Shown piece by piece: positions 63,742 through 64,000 of a stretch of 64,000 nucleotides of DNA (positions are counted from its first letter, which is position 1; the number at the start of each line of letters is the position of its first letter). The notes beneath the pieces were generated by a model, which ran no database searches, was not told the DNA's origin, and worked only from the letters and a program-made list of their open reading frames with translations. This DNA comes from Bacillus sp. 1NLA3E. Its GTDB lineage: Bacteria; Bacillota; Bacilli; Bacillales; Cytobacillaceae. The stretch is taken from NCBI RefSeq assembly GCF_000242895.2, contig NC_021171.1:3258001-3322000 (forward strand), in the 5' to 3' direction. The position numbers and the translations under genes are program-made.

Positions 63742-64000
63742 TTTAACTTACCTTCCTTTCATCTAATAAATCTGATGTTCATGCAACTTCAGATCATTTG
63801 TAACATGCTAGCATTACTATACCATACAATGAAACCGTGAGCGTCCCAGAAAAATAAGAGGATAGTGATGCAAAAAAAGAAGAAAACTATCGGTATATGT
63901 CACTTTTTATTTGCTTAAATGTGAGTAACAAGATAAAATTTAATATTTGTATAGGTCATCATCATTATCTACATATTTTCGAGAATATATATAAAGGGGT

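Noticed and set aside
63742-64000. Possible gene at the right edge
   Set aside because: No open frame with start and ribosome site; only AT-rich sequence upstream of rnz.

Overview
The window is chromosomal DNA from a mesophilic, AT-rich, endospore-forming member of the Bacillaceae. This rests on long runs of genes in Bacillus subtilis order: cotJABC, ypbF-ypbE-ypbD-recS-ypbB-fer, serA, sigX-rsiX, resABCDE-rluB-spmAB-dacB, ypuI-scpBA, ypuF/ribT, lysA, spoVA, spoIIAA-spoIIAB-sigF-dacF, pdp-pupG-drm-xerD-yqzK-fur-spoIIM, yqxK-nudF-mciZ-yqkF-yqkE-yqkD-yqkB, yqjX-yqjW, yqjQ-yqjP-proI-namA and rnz. I cannot name the species. I see no rRNA or tRNA gene, CRISPR array, prophage or transposase gene.

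Layout. 1-7 kb: a truncated CBS-domain protein, the cotJ spore-coat operon, then a minus-strand membrane/LysM/CPBP/RecQ cluster. 7-10 kb: ferredoxin, serA and a LysM/M23 peptidase. 10-24 kb: minus-strand envelope-stress sigma factor, ResDE aerobic/anaerobic regulators, cytochrome c biogenesis (resABC), spore maturation genes and a superoxide dismutase. 24-32 kb: condensin subunits ScpAB, small genes, the potassium importer KimA behind a c-di-AMP riboswitch, and lysA. 32-45 kb: germination channel genes, the sigma-F operon, nucleoside salvage, XerD, Fur and SpoIIM. 45-59 kb: DNA repair (EndoQ-like YqxK, Y-family polymerase YqjW with SOS boxes), MciZ, and proI under a proline T-box. 59-64 kb: accessory metabolic and regulatory genes and RNase Z.

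Sporulation genes dominate: sigF and its regulators, dacF, dacB, spmAB, spoVA, spoIIM, mciZ, cotJ and a YjcZ-type peptide. Several promoters fit this: a sigma-H promoter before spoIIAA, sigma-F/G-like promoters before dacF and spoVAA, and a self-recognition ECF promoter before sigX. The spoVA operon is unusual in lacking spoVAC, spoVAD and spoVAEB at their normal place.

The most unusual content is non-coding. A family of roughly 130-180 bp GC-rich, inverted-repeat-ended boxes sits almost only in 3' untranslated regions, between stop codons and terminators or just beyond terminators. Two roughly 0.9 kb composite elements (21.9-22.8 kb and 38.2-39.1 kb) carry such boxes in inverted orientation around a conserved module with 51-bp repeats encoding 17-residue KWES units; the module is inverted between the two. 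One composite and a separate 186-bp palindromic element have landed in transcription terminators and are flanked by 20-bp and 30-bp direct copies of terminator sequence. Two boxes have collapsed to little more than their ends. This looks like a terminator-targeting family of non-autonomous mobile elements.
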